Shown here: piece by piece, positions 14,131 to 26,019 of the stretch | Layout: every line of letters begins with the position of its first letter | How positions within the stretch are numbered: the first letter of the stretch is position 1 | NCBI GenBank assembly: GCA_947650285.1 | Contig: CANTFL010000226.1 | Span: 186,001-250,000 of the forward strand | Origin: Hyaloperonospora brassicae | Taxonomy: Eukaryota; Oomycota; Peronosporomycetes; Peronosporales; Peronosporaceae | Reading direction: 5' to 3' | Length of the DNA stretch: 64,000 bases | The notes under the pieces: generated by a model | What the model saw: the letters and a program-made list of their open reading frames with translations, nothing else | Told to the model about the DNA's origin: nothing | Databases searched by the model: none | Program-made: the position numbers and the translations under genes

Positions 14131-16159
14131 TTACTAAGACGCTGATGCGTGTATACTTTTCTGCGGTACAAACCATGAAACTGTACATGCCGAGAAGATT
14201 ATCAGAAGATTTAATAGTACGTTCAGGGTTCTCTTTTGTTGAACGCAGCCACTTTTTTTAATTTCGATCCATTCCCAATATCATACAATTGTGAACTGCA
14301 CGAAGGCGTGATTTTGATCCCAGACCAGCGCCGTGTTACGGTCGTGTTCACGCCAGTGACCCATATTCCCGACCACGATTTCTGAATTTGGACGAGAGTA
14401 TAGGTCAACATATAAAGTTTCCAATTATCCACTTGAACCTACACAATTATATAGGAACGGAATCGGTGTATCGACTCTTTATTAAACTTCGCAAAATATT
14501 ATGCTCAGTAGGGATCAGATCGGCCAGGTTTATCGGTAGTACAATGCCGCAAAAGCAAGGGGTTCGTATTATGTGGTCAGAACATAAGAATTAAATAAAA
14601 GGAAAGAATTTGGCTCCACCGTCGACTGAATTCCGAATCTGTCGAGGTACGCAAAGTGTCAATACAATAATTTTTAGCTAATGACTTCGACCAATGAATT
14701 ATTCAATTTTGATTTCGAAAATACAGGGCGATTAGAATGTATTCATGAACGCAAAAAAGGTATTCTAGTCATGATTGGTTGTGTGGCTCTATCGCACACA
14801 TTCGTAGTCTTTTTTGTAGTTAGTAGGTGCATTTTTTTGTCATTATATCACTCTATAAATTCTTGTGTCTTTCGATTGTCAAGGGCATATGTCAAATTTT
14901 TAAGTAGCATGTTTATTCGATTTTAATGGAACGGTGCATATATTAATTTTTCTATCTTGTGGTGCACTCTTTTCCGGGTATTCTTGTATATCACTTTTCT
15001 CTTTCTATGCCGAACTGGTGTCTTCAAACTTGGACTCTCTCCGTTAGACATGCTGTACTTTGTTTTAAGATTCTCAGTCTACTAATTGCAAATTTGCGTG
15101 ACAGGTTATTTTCAAATGTGCAAAATTATCATTCGTCTCGTAGATGTATACTGACTGCAATTTTGATTAATCTCGGCCGCTGATACCTATACACGCCCAG
15201 TTTGGACAGAAGTACTTCGAAGCTTCCATTAAGCCCGTTCAGTTCTTCTGTATATTAAAGCAAGACAAAGAAGTGTCCCACACAAACCGGTTTCGAGCAC
15301 CAGGCCTTTTTTCAATACCAGAAAATATTAGGTAGCAATATAGCCATCACAAATCGCAAATGTTACGGGGTGAGCATGTTACACGATCCTATCAGTTATA
15401 ATATTAATGACAATAGAGAAAGTAAACATAATAACAGTTTTCTCATTTCAATATCACCGAAATTGAGTGATATTGTCGCAGTGACTTAATGGTCTACTCA
15501 TTGGTTGATATGGGCCATCATCATATAGATCCACCAATCGCTGATAGACGCGCGCATTGTTTAGTGGGTAGACGTAACGATACATGCTGTTATATTAATA
15601 TGGATCAGATTAGACTAACAAGACACATTTCAGGATTTATTAAATATTGATACCATCATACATATCTACAACTAAGCGTAGCCGCTTCGTCGTGTGTCTT
15701 CCTCTAGCGTACCCTGTACCTTGTCTAACAGGTTGCTTGCTCACACCATTTCCAGTGAGAGCTTGCTAAGTCAGTGCGTAGCTACCAGTGTCCCGTTACA
15801 GCAATGTAAAGTTGTTAGCGCATAATCCTATAATGATAAAAACTGGTTAAAATCGATATTTAAGATCAATTTTACATTGGAGCTGGACTGACTGCGAGAC
15901 GACATACTCGTGCAACTCTCACCGCACTTCTTGCGTGACATCATATTGCATTGAAAAAACTTTCCTTCAGCAAATATTCTGCTTTCCGATGTCTTTTTTT
16001 CGTACAAACCTTTTCTACCTTCACGTCTCAATGCGAGCGTCAACGTAGTCGCGAATGCTGTGGACCTTGACCATCTCCTCTTTCTTGTATGTCGCTGGGC
16101 TGACACGAGTACCGTAGAGACTTCCATACCGACCTCCGCGTGGGGCCGAATTCGACCTT
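14131..16159. other. Gene-free stretch between the transposase relic and the effector-like gene
   Basis: Short ORFs at 14681-14926, 14959-15183 and 15828-16127 (minus) have no recognisable features. No repeats or RNA genes were seen. Confidence 0.55.
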
Positions 16160-16894
16160 TTATGGCTGCGTCAAATGCTGTGCCCCGGGCTGCGGCAAAG
16201 GGTGTGGCCCCTTCTTTGGCAAACGCTGTGCCTCGGACTTTGGCAAATGCTGTGCCCCGGGCTGCGGCAAAGGGTGTGGCCCCTTCTTTGGCAAACGCTG
16301 TGCCTCGGACTTTGGCAAATGCTGTGCCTCGGGCTGCGGCAAAGGGTGTGGCCCGTTCTTTGGCAAACGCTGTGCCTCGGACTTTGGCAAATGCTGTGCC
16401 CCGGGCTGCGGCAAAGGGTGCGGCCCGTTCCTTGGCAAACGCTGTGCCCCGGACTTTGGCAAACGCTGTGCCCCGGGCTGCGGCAAAGGGTGTGGCCTCT
16501 TCTTTGGCAAGCGCTTGTTACCAGATTGTTCGAAGCGCGTCACCTTCGAGACAAGCGATGGAAAATCAGTGTTGCTTGGTCCATCCTTCTTTGATCCGCG
16601 GACGAGCCAGCCTCCCATGGTTTCAAAAAAGGTCGACTTCATGCTGGGTAGAGACCTTTCTTCGTCGCTGGATTCTTCAGCAGCGTCTTCGACCCGTGTT
16701 CCCCGGGCTACGCCTGATCCCTGGATCGTGGCTGAGGCCAGGTCCGGTGCCGTTACGCTCGCCATCACTCCTGCGACCGGGTTCGGGTCCGTCGTCCTGA
16801 CGTTAGTCGTCACTCCTGCGACCGGGTTCGACAGAATGCCACCGTTGATGGACGAGACGATCGCAAGAGCGAGAGGTGGGAGGACCTTGACCAT
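16160..16894 (-). CDS. Secreted RxLR-like/dEER effector candidate with LP-rich repeats
   Basis: Single-exon minus-strand frame of 244 residues, from ATG 16894-16892 to a TAA at 16162-16160. The N-terminus is a plausible signal peptide: MVK, then a hydrophobic core VLPPLALAIVSSI. A small internal duplication (NPVAGVTT/NPVAGVMA, residues 23-46) follows. Residues 64-67 are RGTR and 77-80 are DEER inside an acidic stretch (VEDAAEESSDEER). This is the layout of oomycete host-translocated RxLR effectors, with the motif Leu replaced by Thr. After a linker (81-128), residues 129-240 are fourteen 8-residue LP units in a recurring order of three types (LPKSEAQR, LPKKGPHP, LPQPGAQH). No WY-type fold is evident. 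Its isolation in repeat-rich DNA fits an effector. The function is unknown and inferred from layout only. The opposite strand is also open in two frames because of the repeats, but only this strand has a signal peptide and dEER. Confidence 0.6.
   Translation of the reverse strand: MVKVLPPLALAIVSSINGGILSNPVAGVTTNVRTTDPNPVAGVMASVTAPDLASATIQGSGVARGTRVEDAAEESSDEERSLPSMKSTFFETMGGWLVRGSKKDGPSNTDFPSLVSKVTRFEQSGNKRLPKKRPHPLPQPGAQRLPKSGAQRLPRNGPHPLPQPGAQHLPKSEAQRLPKNGPHPLPQPEAQHLPKSEAQRLPKKGPHPLPQPGAQHLPKSEAQRLPKKGPHPLPQPGAQHLTQP
16175..16510 (-). repeat. 24-bp minisatellite organised as a 72-bp higher-order repeat, inside the effector-like gene
   Basis: Fourteen 24-bp units occur in three sequence types. 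Plus-strand versions begin GCTGTGCCCCGGGCTGCGGC, GGTGTGGCCCCTTCTTTGGC and GCTGTGCCTCGGACTTTGGC. The 72-bp period starts at 16177, 16249, 16321 and 16393, with a partial unit (16441) before the last. The high identity between copies, unlike the decayed surroundings, suggests recent turnover. Confidence 0.92.
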
Positions 16895-19800
16895 GTTGGA
16901 CAACGAAGCTCAATCTGCGACCCGGGTGGGAGATCCTCAGGCGACAGTTGGCGCGTGCTGTTCTAATTTAGGAGTGAGGATCTGCTGTCGTCTTGACGCT
17001 ATGGTGGTCGACGATGACAGGAGGTCTGGCTTTTTTTGGCCAATTCTTAGATAGACGAGAAAGGTATGTCGCTTTCTGCTACGAGCGTCGTCTGACTCCC
17101 CTTTCCGAATTGTTGTCTGCTCAGTGGATATAACCGAAAATAAACGTGGCAGAACAGCGGTCGTCTTTTTATTACCGACACGTAGAAAAGCTGAGAGTGT
17201 AACGACCAGGCTAGTGCTAACAAATCAGGTCTGTGATTTCTAATAAATTAAGTGAATAAAATATATCTTTTGGAAGACTGACTGGCCTGTGCCACTTATC
17301 GTTCTACCCGAAGAAGCAGCCGTGAGCGTAGTTGTAAAGCAATTGGAGCCTTGTTTCGATCAAATTTTTCTCGGTTTCGGCTATTCACCCTCCGGCGTTC
17401 CGAGTCAAATTCTGATCAGGAAATACTGAGCATTCCAAACGGTGTACATAGCCGTATGCTTCAACGAGCAAGAACGGAATAAAACTCACTATCCATTGCT
17501 TGCGTTCGTTCTTTGATAGTATGTGTGCGAATATCGGAGTCTGGAGTCGAGTTCAAGGTTTTGGTAACAAGACATCAAAACCTGGTATACTATTTTACAC
17601 AAGATATATGTTAAGGTCAGGAAAGACTATATGCCGTACAAATCGTGCAGTACGGGATGCAGCCGTGCGATTTGTGCAAGCGGTTGCAGCCAGATTCCGA
17701 CCATATGTTGACGGATTCTTTTTGTCACTGTATACCAAAGAAAGAGACTGGATGTTGAGTTATCATAGCGAGTTTCTTGTGTGATTGACGTACTTGGAGT
17801 TTGACAGCAAAGCTCGAATGCTTTATCGCACAAATTTGTGAGTTGTGTGCCTAATGTTCTCGCAGCCACTGCATGTAGGATGCTTCATTTAGATACGTCC
17901 AAAACTCTGACAAACTGTGCGCAATCGAATATGCAATATGCTGAGTGGCAAACGTGGAGTTCATTGTGAGCCCGAAGCTGTATAGTGAGCATGTGACAGA
18001 TTTAATGCCAAGATGATCGTCAGGTATCCTCTTCCTCTGCGTGTGACTGTGCATTTTTTCTTGCGTGTCTGGGCGACACGCAGAACGCTTTTTACGTCCG
18101 TCGTACTCGATTGACGCTATGGCATGTATCGTTTCTCTCCTTAATTAGCAGCAGAGGAATCCCTTTTACAGTCTACTCCTCTATAATTGATTCTACGTCG
18201 CCGGCCGGACCTCTGTTGTTGTTGTTTATGCACGAGCGTGATCAGCTGTCGCACATTTTGCCTATATCTTTTGTTGTAATTCCTAAGTAATATCAACAAA
18301 ATGCTACGTCATGCAAAACCACGATAAATTAGTGTCAATATTACGACTCACAACGCGTAGCTCCATCCTATCCCACGAACCGCATTATCCTGAATGGGAA
18401 CGCGAGGACTTAAAGCTTATTTAAGGTCACCGAACTAAACTAATCGTACCAAAGGGTAATTTCTAGAGCCTACTCCTTTTCCTAGCGCACTCATCCATCC
18501 ATTCTTACCCAAACACTAACTTCACCACATCAGATGTACATCTACCATCTTCTACCAACACCGGTGTTCTACCTCAATCTGCTCTCACGATCGCTGTTTT
18601 CGCGCATCCGTTCTGTGCCTTTGTCCGCTTCTACGTCGTTTCACCCACCGTGGGCCCGGCTATCATCTTATCGTCTCCGGTCGACGGATATTCTTAGTAG
18701 AGGGGTTAGCATGGACCCTGTGTTGCCGGTACTGATATTCTCACTGACATATTGCAGAAGTTATTCGGTATCGCGGAGTTGTGGCGCTGCTCATTCTGCA
18801 TTTCGTTAATGTTTCGTTCATACATTGTGTACACCGATAACGCCGCTTTACATTGATTTTAGGTTTCCACGACATTCTTGACCAAAATGAAAGCACAGAA
18901 TGGAGGTAGGTTCTTGGTCATCAAGCGCCTGAGAAGTTGTCTGACGCGATTTTAGCAACAGATTTTATATTCTTCTTCGTCTTTACTCGCGCATTTTTTT
19001 CTATCACGCCATTGTAGAATGTCTTGGCATCCTTGGTATGCCGCTTTTCAGAGACAAGAAGATGGAATGTGTGGCGCCAAACGGTATCCGGATAAATTGC
19101 GTACAACAAACGCTGCTGCTAGTGGTAGTAAAACTATTCTCATCATGTTAAAAGGAACTGGCAAAATAGCGGGTACGTGGAGTGACATGAAACTACGTAC
19201 CCTGTCGCTCTGCGGAGTCGCACCAGGCATCTCATGTGCCTCGTACATTTTGAATGTACCAGGCATGTCTTAATTTGTAAGGACAGTACGATGTGAAGAC
19301 GCCAGAAGTCCTGTGCGATTTATTCAACAAGACTAACGATTAAGTTGAAAAGCGCTCCCCGGTTGGTTTTATCTGCAAGAATATAAACATGCATCAGTCC
19401 TAATTGCTCTGTTGGACAGCGTTTACATTAACAGGGCTCACGAAACAACTTAATCGATGTAAAATTGCGTATGTAAGGAGTAAAGTTAAGGACTTACATG
19501 CCATCTCCTGCCAAGACAACGGGGCGCCCGCACCAAAGCACTACCGCCTTATTCGAGGGATCCGCAGTTATTCTCGACCAGACGCGATATGCCGAAATAC
19601 AGATGTTTGCATTACTTATAAGTGATTACACCTGAGGACCGACAGTCCATGATCTGCTTTAATGTATCATAAGCTGCAAAAAGTAAAATGTGTAGGTCTA
19701 ATCATGTGCTAACGACCGGACAGCTTCTGCTAACGGTCTTATCTTGGGGTCGGCAGCTCCGGAAACACATTATTCCGAACAATAATGCAGATCGAGTTGG

Positions 19801-22800
19801 CAACTGCTAGTTCGACAGGACTACTGGGTATTTGGATACCCCAGTCGTAATGGATTTAGTGGTAGCACATAGTTTGCACTTCATTCACGACAATTTACAC
19901 TTTTTGAGTATCGCCAAGTACTAAACGGATACATATTGATAGCGACCGCTCGAAGTATATCGATGAGTCGGGTATGTACCACGGTTAATGTGTTGTAACG
20001 GGACCCGGGTTTTACAAGTAATTGATGGCGAAGTCCATTTGTAGTGCCGAAGCCTAACCGAGTTCGATCCATTAAGGAATTCAAGGCGTCATATGAATTT
20101 AGCTTGTTGAAGATGCATTTTAGTGTTGCATCTACAAATTCCACCGTTTCTTATCTGATGCACTATTTTATGCTGCCATAAGTCATTACTTGCGGGTCCT
20201 TTCTTTTTAATCCATGAGGTAAAATGCATTGTGATTACAACTTCTCTGTCTTCATCATTCTGTCAACTGTAAACGATCGTACGTGCTATTTAATAGGAAC
20301 GTATGTGCAGATACATATGAGAAAGTAGACTGCATTATGTGCGGCAAGATCCACCCGATGTTTTAATTCGCACACTGTACGCAGTTTAAGACAATTATGT
20401 TTGGGTGGAGCAAGTTTCTGTTAGCACTTTCCGAATCAAATAGGTCTCTGACAGCAAGCATTAAGCCATCAAGAATAGTGGCTAGCACGTTGTTGCTACT
20501 ATATTCAAGCTACAAATGAATTGTACTCACAGACCTTTTTTGTTTGTGTGCCATAAAGTTTCTACCGTAATCGCTTTTGCAGAGCAATACTCATTTACTG
20601 ATAAAAAGGAGGCAACGATTCATAAATTGCATTCATCCGTACAATAATATGATAAGAATGTGCGCGCGAAGTACTGTGTGCTGACTTGTGATGATCGGCA
20701 ATTCTGAGATCGTTGACGCACACATGAACCCTTAACCCCTCGTTATCCCAACATTTCTAACAGAGTTCTGATTAGCGATGCGTGCAATTTATCACTGTCA
20801 GCGATGATATCCCACCTAGCAAATTATTGATATTTTGTGCGCTGCTGTTCGATGCTTGGCGTTTGCCTTGTAGTTCAGGTAGCACTTGTACGTATCGTAT
20901 TTGTATGTATTCAACGAGCGCGAGAATAGATCCATCCCGACACGTGCTTGTATCTAATTTTTAGACGCCTAACATCAAACAAGTTGAGTAACACGTGGTC
21001 TCACAGACAGGTCGAACGGAAGATCAATCGATACGTTATGCGTAGCTACGATGCATTGTCAAAATCAAAGATCATCTCGAGACCGAATGAGCCCGACATA
21101 TGTCATCGCCAATAAGCCCATTAATGCGAATTTGGAGTATCGCATTAGTGTTGCATAAAATTTTGCAACAATACATGCAGTAAAGCCTGATGATGCGTGG
21201 ATCTAAATCATAATCAACAATAAAGGATCCGATGAGTGACGGACGCGCACTTGGCAATTAGCAGATAGTACATACACAATTATATCTAGATATAAATAAT
21301 TCAGGTCAAAGCACATTCTGATTGGTATGCCTACCTATTTTATACATATCACGCTTAGCTCTAAACTCTCGTGTTCGATTTTTTATGAGCTTTCTCTGCG
21401 CTTTTGTGTCAGGAGGTTTTGAGTCACCCGCCTACACTATTGCCAGTGCAGGTAAGCTTAAGCTATGCGCATTATACGGACGGCTGCGACATTACATCTG
21501 GGAGCACCTCATTGCAGCTTGATGAACGTCGTCAGCCGAGTTTACGGCAGCCCATATCCAAAAAATTAAAGTCAACATCATTTCATATTGAACCAAATAT
21601 AAAAGCTCAGCCGGACCACTTGTCGGCGTGGACAAAGCCATGTTTCACTATGGCACAAATAACGAAGAATACGCAGTCTCTGAATACCGGCAAATCAGTG
21701 AGCTTCTTGTTGCTTTCAAATCGTGTACGACAGCTGACACGTGGCCAAATTCTGTAAGACTTGGGTTATGAAATCGCCCCTCCGAACGATAAGACGCAAG
21801 ATGTTGATCGTCATTCCTAGTAGAGTGTCGTAAAGAAGTGTATCAATCGCCGCGCATGCATCTAAATATCAACAGAGTATGACGGAAGGACCATAGGCTC
21901 CGGAATAACAGTAAAATGATCCAGCAAGGACAGATCAATTTTTAAGCTGTATTGTTTGATTCAAATACTATACCTTGAACTGATACGCGCATTGAAATTT
22001 TAGTCGATCTTCAATAATCTTGCGCGTACTCGTACCACTTACTTTTTCGTCCTATTGATCGTATACATCGATTTCAAATTTGTGCAATACAGAAGTTTCT
22101 TGTAGTCGCAACCTACGAGGCGGCCGAGTTGTACAGGACGTTAATTTATGAGCGAAAATAAAGCCGATTTGTTGCAAAGATCAAGTCAAAACCATTTGAA
22201 GCGAGTGGAATCACTGTCTTTTTATAAAAAAATTTCGATGGTTTGGTTAAGGTAGCACATAGCAGTACATCGCGTTTTACGCCCTTTTACGTTGATTATG
22301 CCACGTTTCATAAATGATACCTAAAGACGACAATTTTTGCCTTATCAGCGTCTTCAAAGATGTATCTGTGTGTATTCTCGGCACGAAAGATTTGCCTTAT
22401 ATTCCTGATTTGGACACTTACAAGTAAATTTATAGTTTTAAGCGGTGCAGTGGGCTACAGCTTGATCGCCTCACATCATACACATATAACAATGATTTAT
22501 ATAGTATCAAAATGATGACAAGAAACCTGATAATTGTACAGAGTAATCGACTACGTACGGTTAGTAACGAAACCAAGGAAAATGAGCATCTGCGTAACCA
22601 TATTTACGATCGACACAGCAGGTAATTGTAATTTCGAGTAAACGTTTGAAGGGCGTCTACAATGGTATCAGCTATTGCTTTATAATTCGATAAATCAGTG
22701 AGACATTATCATAAAAGCGCACTACACTCGCCCCTCTCGACTCCATGTATAACAAATTTATGTCCAACTTATACAGCATGTTTTATAATAAGTCTCTTAC

Positions 22801-22977
22801 AGACAATATATATAGGAAGCGACATCATCCGTTTTTTCAGAGTAAACTACAGATCACTTATCTCAAACAATTAATGTAATAGTCAAATTTAATTCAAACA
22901 AGATGGCGGGAATCCTATCTTCTCCTTCTTGCGCCACTCAAGCCGTTCAGTCGCGTCTGTGGGGCTCTTCACCGACC
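16895..22977. other. Gene-free stretch upstream of the effector-like gene
   Basis: Only short, unremarkable ORFs, for example 17500-17784, 18534-18809 and 19019-19273. None has a motif or splice-linked partner I could find. The effector-like gene's promoter must lie at the left end, but I see no clear start-site motif there. Confidence 0.5.
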
Positions 22978-23130
22978 CCAGTGGCCGAGTGGTAGACCAC
23001 TGGAGCTGGGACCAGGAGGTACCTGGATCGATATCCTGGAGGGGGGTTCGATAACAGGGCCCGGAGATAGGCTAATAAAGTATGACGAGCAACCACCCAA
23101 TGTGTGGCCGCCCTGCCAACTCGCACCGAA
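22978..23130 (+). repeat. tRNA-derived SINE-like repeat, copy 2
   Basis: The copy starts with a box-A-like GTGGCCGAGTGGTAGACC at about 22980 and continues with GTACCTGGATCGATATCC. It then carries a box-B-like GGGGTTCGATAAC at about 23043-23055, followed by CCGGAGATAGGCTAATAAAG and GTGTGGCCGCCCTGCCA. The body is shared with 5165-5330. The A-to-B spacing (about 60 bp) is longer than in a standard tRNA. The GC-rich tail may continue to about 23310. Confidence 0.55.
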
Positions 23131-24238
23131 GGGTGTGTGATACATTGGGTGGGCTGGAGGCCCTACTAGACGAAAAGGCCCATAGTGTAATGAGGGGTGT
23201 AGGCCCCTGGCGAGTTCAAACCAAGCCGCGGTACTCGCAGATCACCCCCGGGAGGTCGGAGGGGTCACACGGCATAAATCTCTATGAAGGCTCGCCCCGC
23301 CCAGAGTTTAGTACGTAACGTAGAATTAGCATTAGCAGCTCTAGCCGAAAGAGCTGTTAGAAAGAAGTGTTGTAGTTGCACTTTTGCAAAGGGAATAGGA
23401 AGTAAAAATGAAATATATTGATTGTTAACTTCGCTCGTTTAAACTACTCTACATGTCTTCCATCTGCACTGCAACTAGACCAGGTCGAGTTGCAAATGAC
23501 ACACGTTCAGTCCGTGTGTCACTGTGTAATGATCCCACATGGATTCCGCCTCTCCCCGTCGCACTGGCTTGACATACGGATCGTCAAACGTGACGCCCGT
23601 CTCTCCGCGTCCCACCTACCAAGTTATTAGAATAACAGCCAATCAGGCGAGGTCGGCCCTTACCTGCAACAGGTCGTGAAGTTTGACCGTCCAACCCCCA
23701 AGCACCTGTGGAGAGTAAGTATTTTATAATGAAAGCAGCCCTACTTGCACTTATGCACAGGCAGACGGGACAGTGCAGAGGAGAGTCATTTCCCTTAATT
23801 CTGGTCCTATTCGTGGCAATTTCCTGCGCTAGTCGCGACCGTGCGCGCACCAGCCTCCAGACGGTACAGGATCCAAGTTTAAACAACTTTTATGTGACTA
23901 ACGACAAGTAGCAGCGTCTCCCATTTATCATATGACGTAGGGCTGTTAAATGAACTCATCCGACTCTCAATTCGTGCGTGCGATTCTGCTGAAGGATGGA
24001 TACATACCAGCCCCTACGATCTATGCTGCGGACATTGTTCTGATTAGCACGTGCGCCGTGTACGACATTGCTAAATATGATAAGATACAACCGACTCGAT
24101 TCGCACCCGCAAACGATATCCATAGCTATTCGTTTGAATCAGAAAGCCGTGCAGACTGTAAGCATGCGTGGATGCATGATTCAACGACTTAAGATGAAGA
24201 TGCTCGAGTCGGACTAGATGGTCGAGTTAGAGGTGAGC
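23131..24238. other. Mixed-composition stretch without a supportable gene
   Basis: GC-richer than the surroundings with several short ORFs (23418-23630, 23708-23911, 23950-24192). None shows a family motif. It is probably old repeat sequence, as a possible LTR start follows at 24239. Confidence 0.4.
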
Positions 24239-24720
24239 TGTAACAGGGTCACACAACAGGTGCTTGTGTAGCGGGTTACATAACATGCGTGGTACACCAA
24301 GGACGGAGTCCGATTAAATATGGTATTAGATCCCCGTAGCAGTTGTCAGGGGCTGACATGTGTTAGCTACCGAATAAAAAGATCTTATAGGAGGTATTAA
24401 TTATGACAGTAGTGACTAGGTTAAGTACTTTGTTCTGAGGTGCGCTTTTAGGTAAATCAGAAATAAAGTTCAGTTCTCGATTATGATCAACATAAGACAC
24501 GTGCCTTACGAGACGTCTTGATCGTAAGAGCTAGCAACGCCTGTAAAGGTATCTGATCTTAAGGACTCTGTGCTGTGATTTTTTTGAATCGTTTGGTCCC
24601 CCTGGAATAGGGATTGTACAGCTCTCTGAGCTTGTTGACTCTCTGAGTCGGGTTCTTTGAACCAAAGTTGCTTGTAGAGCGTTAAGTCTTCCTCTGACTT
24701 AAGGAGCTGCGTAGCTCCTG
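24239..24720 (+). mobile_element. Possible LTR fragment of a second family
   Basis: It begins TGTAACAGGG, the same start as the LTR family at 25143, 31507 and 48456, and also contains GCGGGTTACA early on. The body differs from that family and no matching CCCGTTACA end was found. The right boundary is therefore arbitrary, and this may be a truncated LTR of a related element. Confidence 0.3.
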
Positions 24721-25142
24721 CTATATGGGCCCTGACGCTTTTTGTGTTCTACCTAACTTGATTCGTGTAGTGCATGGCAGTGGAGAATTAGTTGTGAATA
24801 TGCAGCCGTCTCTGGATGAGACTTATCTCGGTCATTGCACCTATGGGAGCGAATCCATCACAACCCATCGTATTATTGTCTCGATCGTGCGAGGATACAG
24901 CAATATGTCGCTCGTACTGGTTTTTGCCGTTTACGCGCAGACGTGAGCTGTAGCCGTGCCATGAGCACCATTGTCGACGAGGTGCGTACGCTAAGCGATC
25001 AAGGCATAATGAAGGATGTGTTGCTAGGCCGGAAAAGTCCAACTCGTGCCACTCCATGAAGTCCGAAGCGGCTGCCGAAAAAGGACGTGGGTCTGTATCG
25101 TCTGCTGGGTTCATAAATATGCTTCGCTCTCGTGACGCGTCC
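24721..25142. other. Unrecognised segment between two LTR-like sequences
   Basis: Short ORFs on both strands (24725-24946 and 24835-25059 plus, 24788-25114 minus) show composition suggestive of old coding sequence. I cannot assign a family. It may be an internal remnant of the retroelement whose LTR follows. Confidence 0.3.
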
Positions 25143-25609
25143 TACAACAGGGCACGCAGGTGCCGGATGACTAGCAAAGCCATTAGTGTTGAATGAACTT
25201 AAGGCCGCGTGCCCCTGACGTCACGTACACGTGGCGAGGAAGCGCAACCAAAGCAAATAGAACCCGAAAGCTCTGTCTGAGGGAAAAGCAGAACTGTATT
25301 TAACATAGTTAGTTTCGTTGTCAATCATCTTTCGTCGTGATCCAACTATAATTAAACTTCAAATTTCGTATGTGGGTCTCTTGCTCATCACCCATTGCGC
25401 GCGTCCAGCAGTGATTGGTAGTTAGTTTGGTTGATTTGGTCCACGTCAACTCAATAGTAGAGAACCCAAGAATACTACCCTCGGGGGTATTATATCCGGC
25501 CAACATCACCTCTTCTCGAGTGATGTTGATTGAGTATTATCGAAATATATAATACCTAAAAATTTATACATTCGTATCGATTTTTATGTAACGGGCTTAC
25601 CCCGTTACA
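25143..25609 (+). mobile_element. Solo LTR, copy 1 (TGTAAC-type family)
   Basis: About 467 bp long. It starts as a mutated TGTAACAGGGCACGC (here TACAACAGGG...) and ends ATGTAACGGGCTTACCCCGTTACA. Internal blocks shared with 31507-31978 (plus) and 48456-48919 (minus) include GAACCCGAAAGCT, CACCCATTG..CGCGTCC, GTGATTGGTAGTTA and GTGATGTTGATTGA. No clear target duplication was seen here. No internal retroelement genes adjoin it. Confidence 0.8.
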
Positions 25610-26019
25610 CTCCGTCATTTTGCTTTGCCGACCTGCTGGAAGAAGGTTGAAAGTGGCAGATCTCCAAGGACTGAACAAATGTATATTGATGCATTTTTCA
25701 GTAAGTCTACTGAATATTTGCTTAATGTCAATATATAGAGCTTTTATTTACAATATGCAGTCTCTCATCTCGAGCTGTTTCGCTCTAGCCTACCGGTTCT
25801 TGATGAATAGCCGGCGACATCTTTTCCAGATCTGACTAAATGCTACTTGTGGCTTCATCTGATCGTATGAAGTACGAACAGAAAATCAGGCAGCACGTTA
25901 GCTCTTTTTTGCACTGAAACGCGCTTGATCTTCGTCGCGTTCGACTTCCGTGGACTCGGCTTCTACTTTAATCAGGGCATCTTGATTCTTGGTGAATCTG
26001 ATCGTGTATATCGATTGCG
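25610..26019. other. Short stretch between LTR copy 1 and the second Tigger relic
   Basis: An ORF at 25620-25835 has no motif. The C-terminal tail of the transposase relic may reach into this stretch from the right. Confidence 0.4.

Noticed and set aside
16140..17054. 304-residue Cys/Gly-rich and 246-residue Ala-rich plus-strand ORFs
   Set aside because: Opened by the 24-bp repeat; neither has a signal peptide or a sensible unique domain, whereas the minus strand has signal peptide, RGTR and DEER in order.
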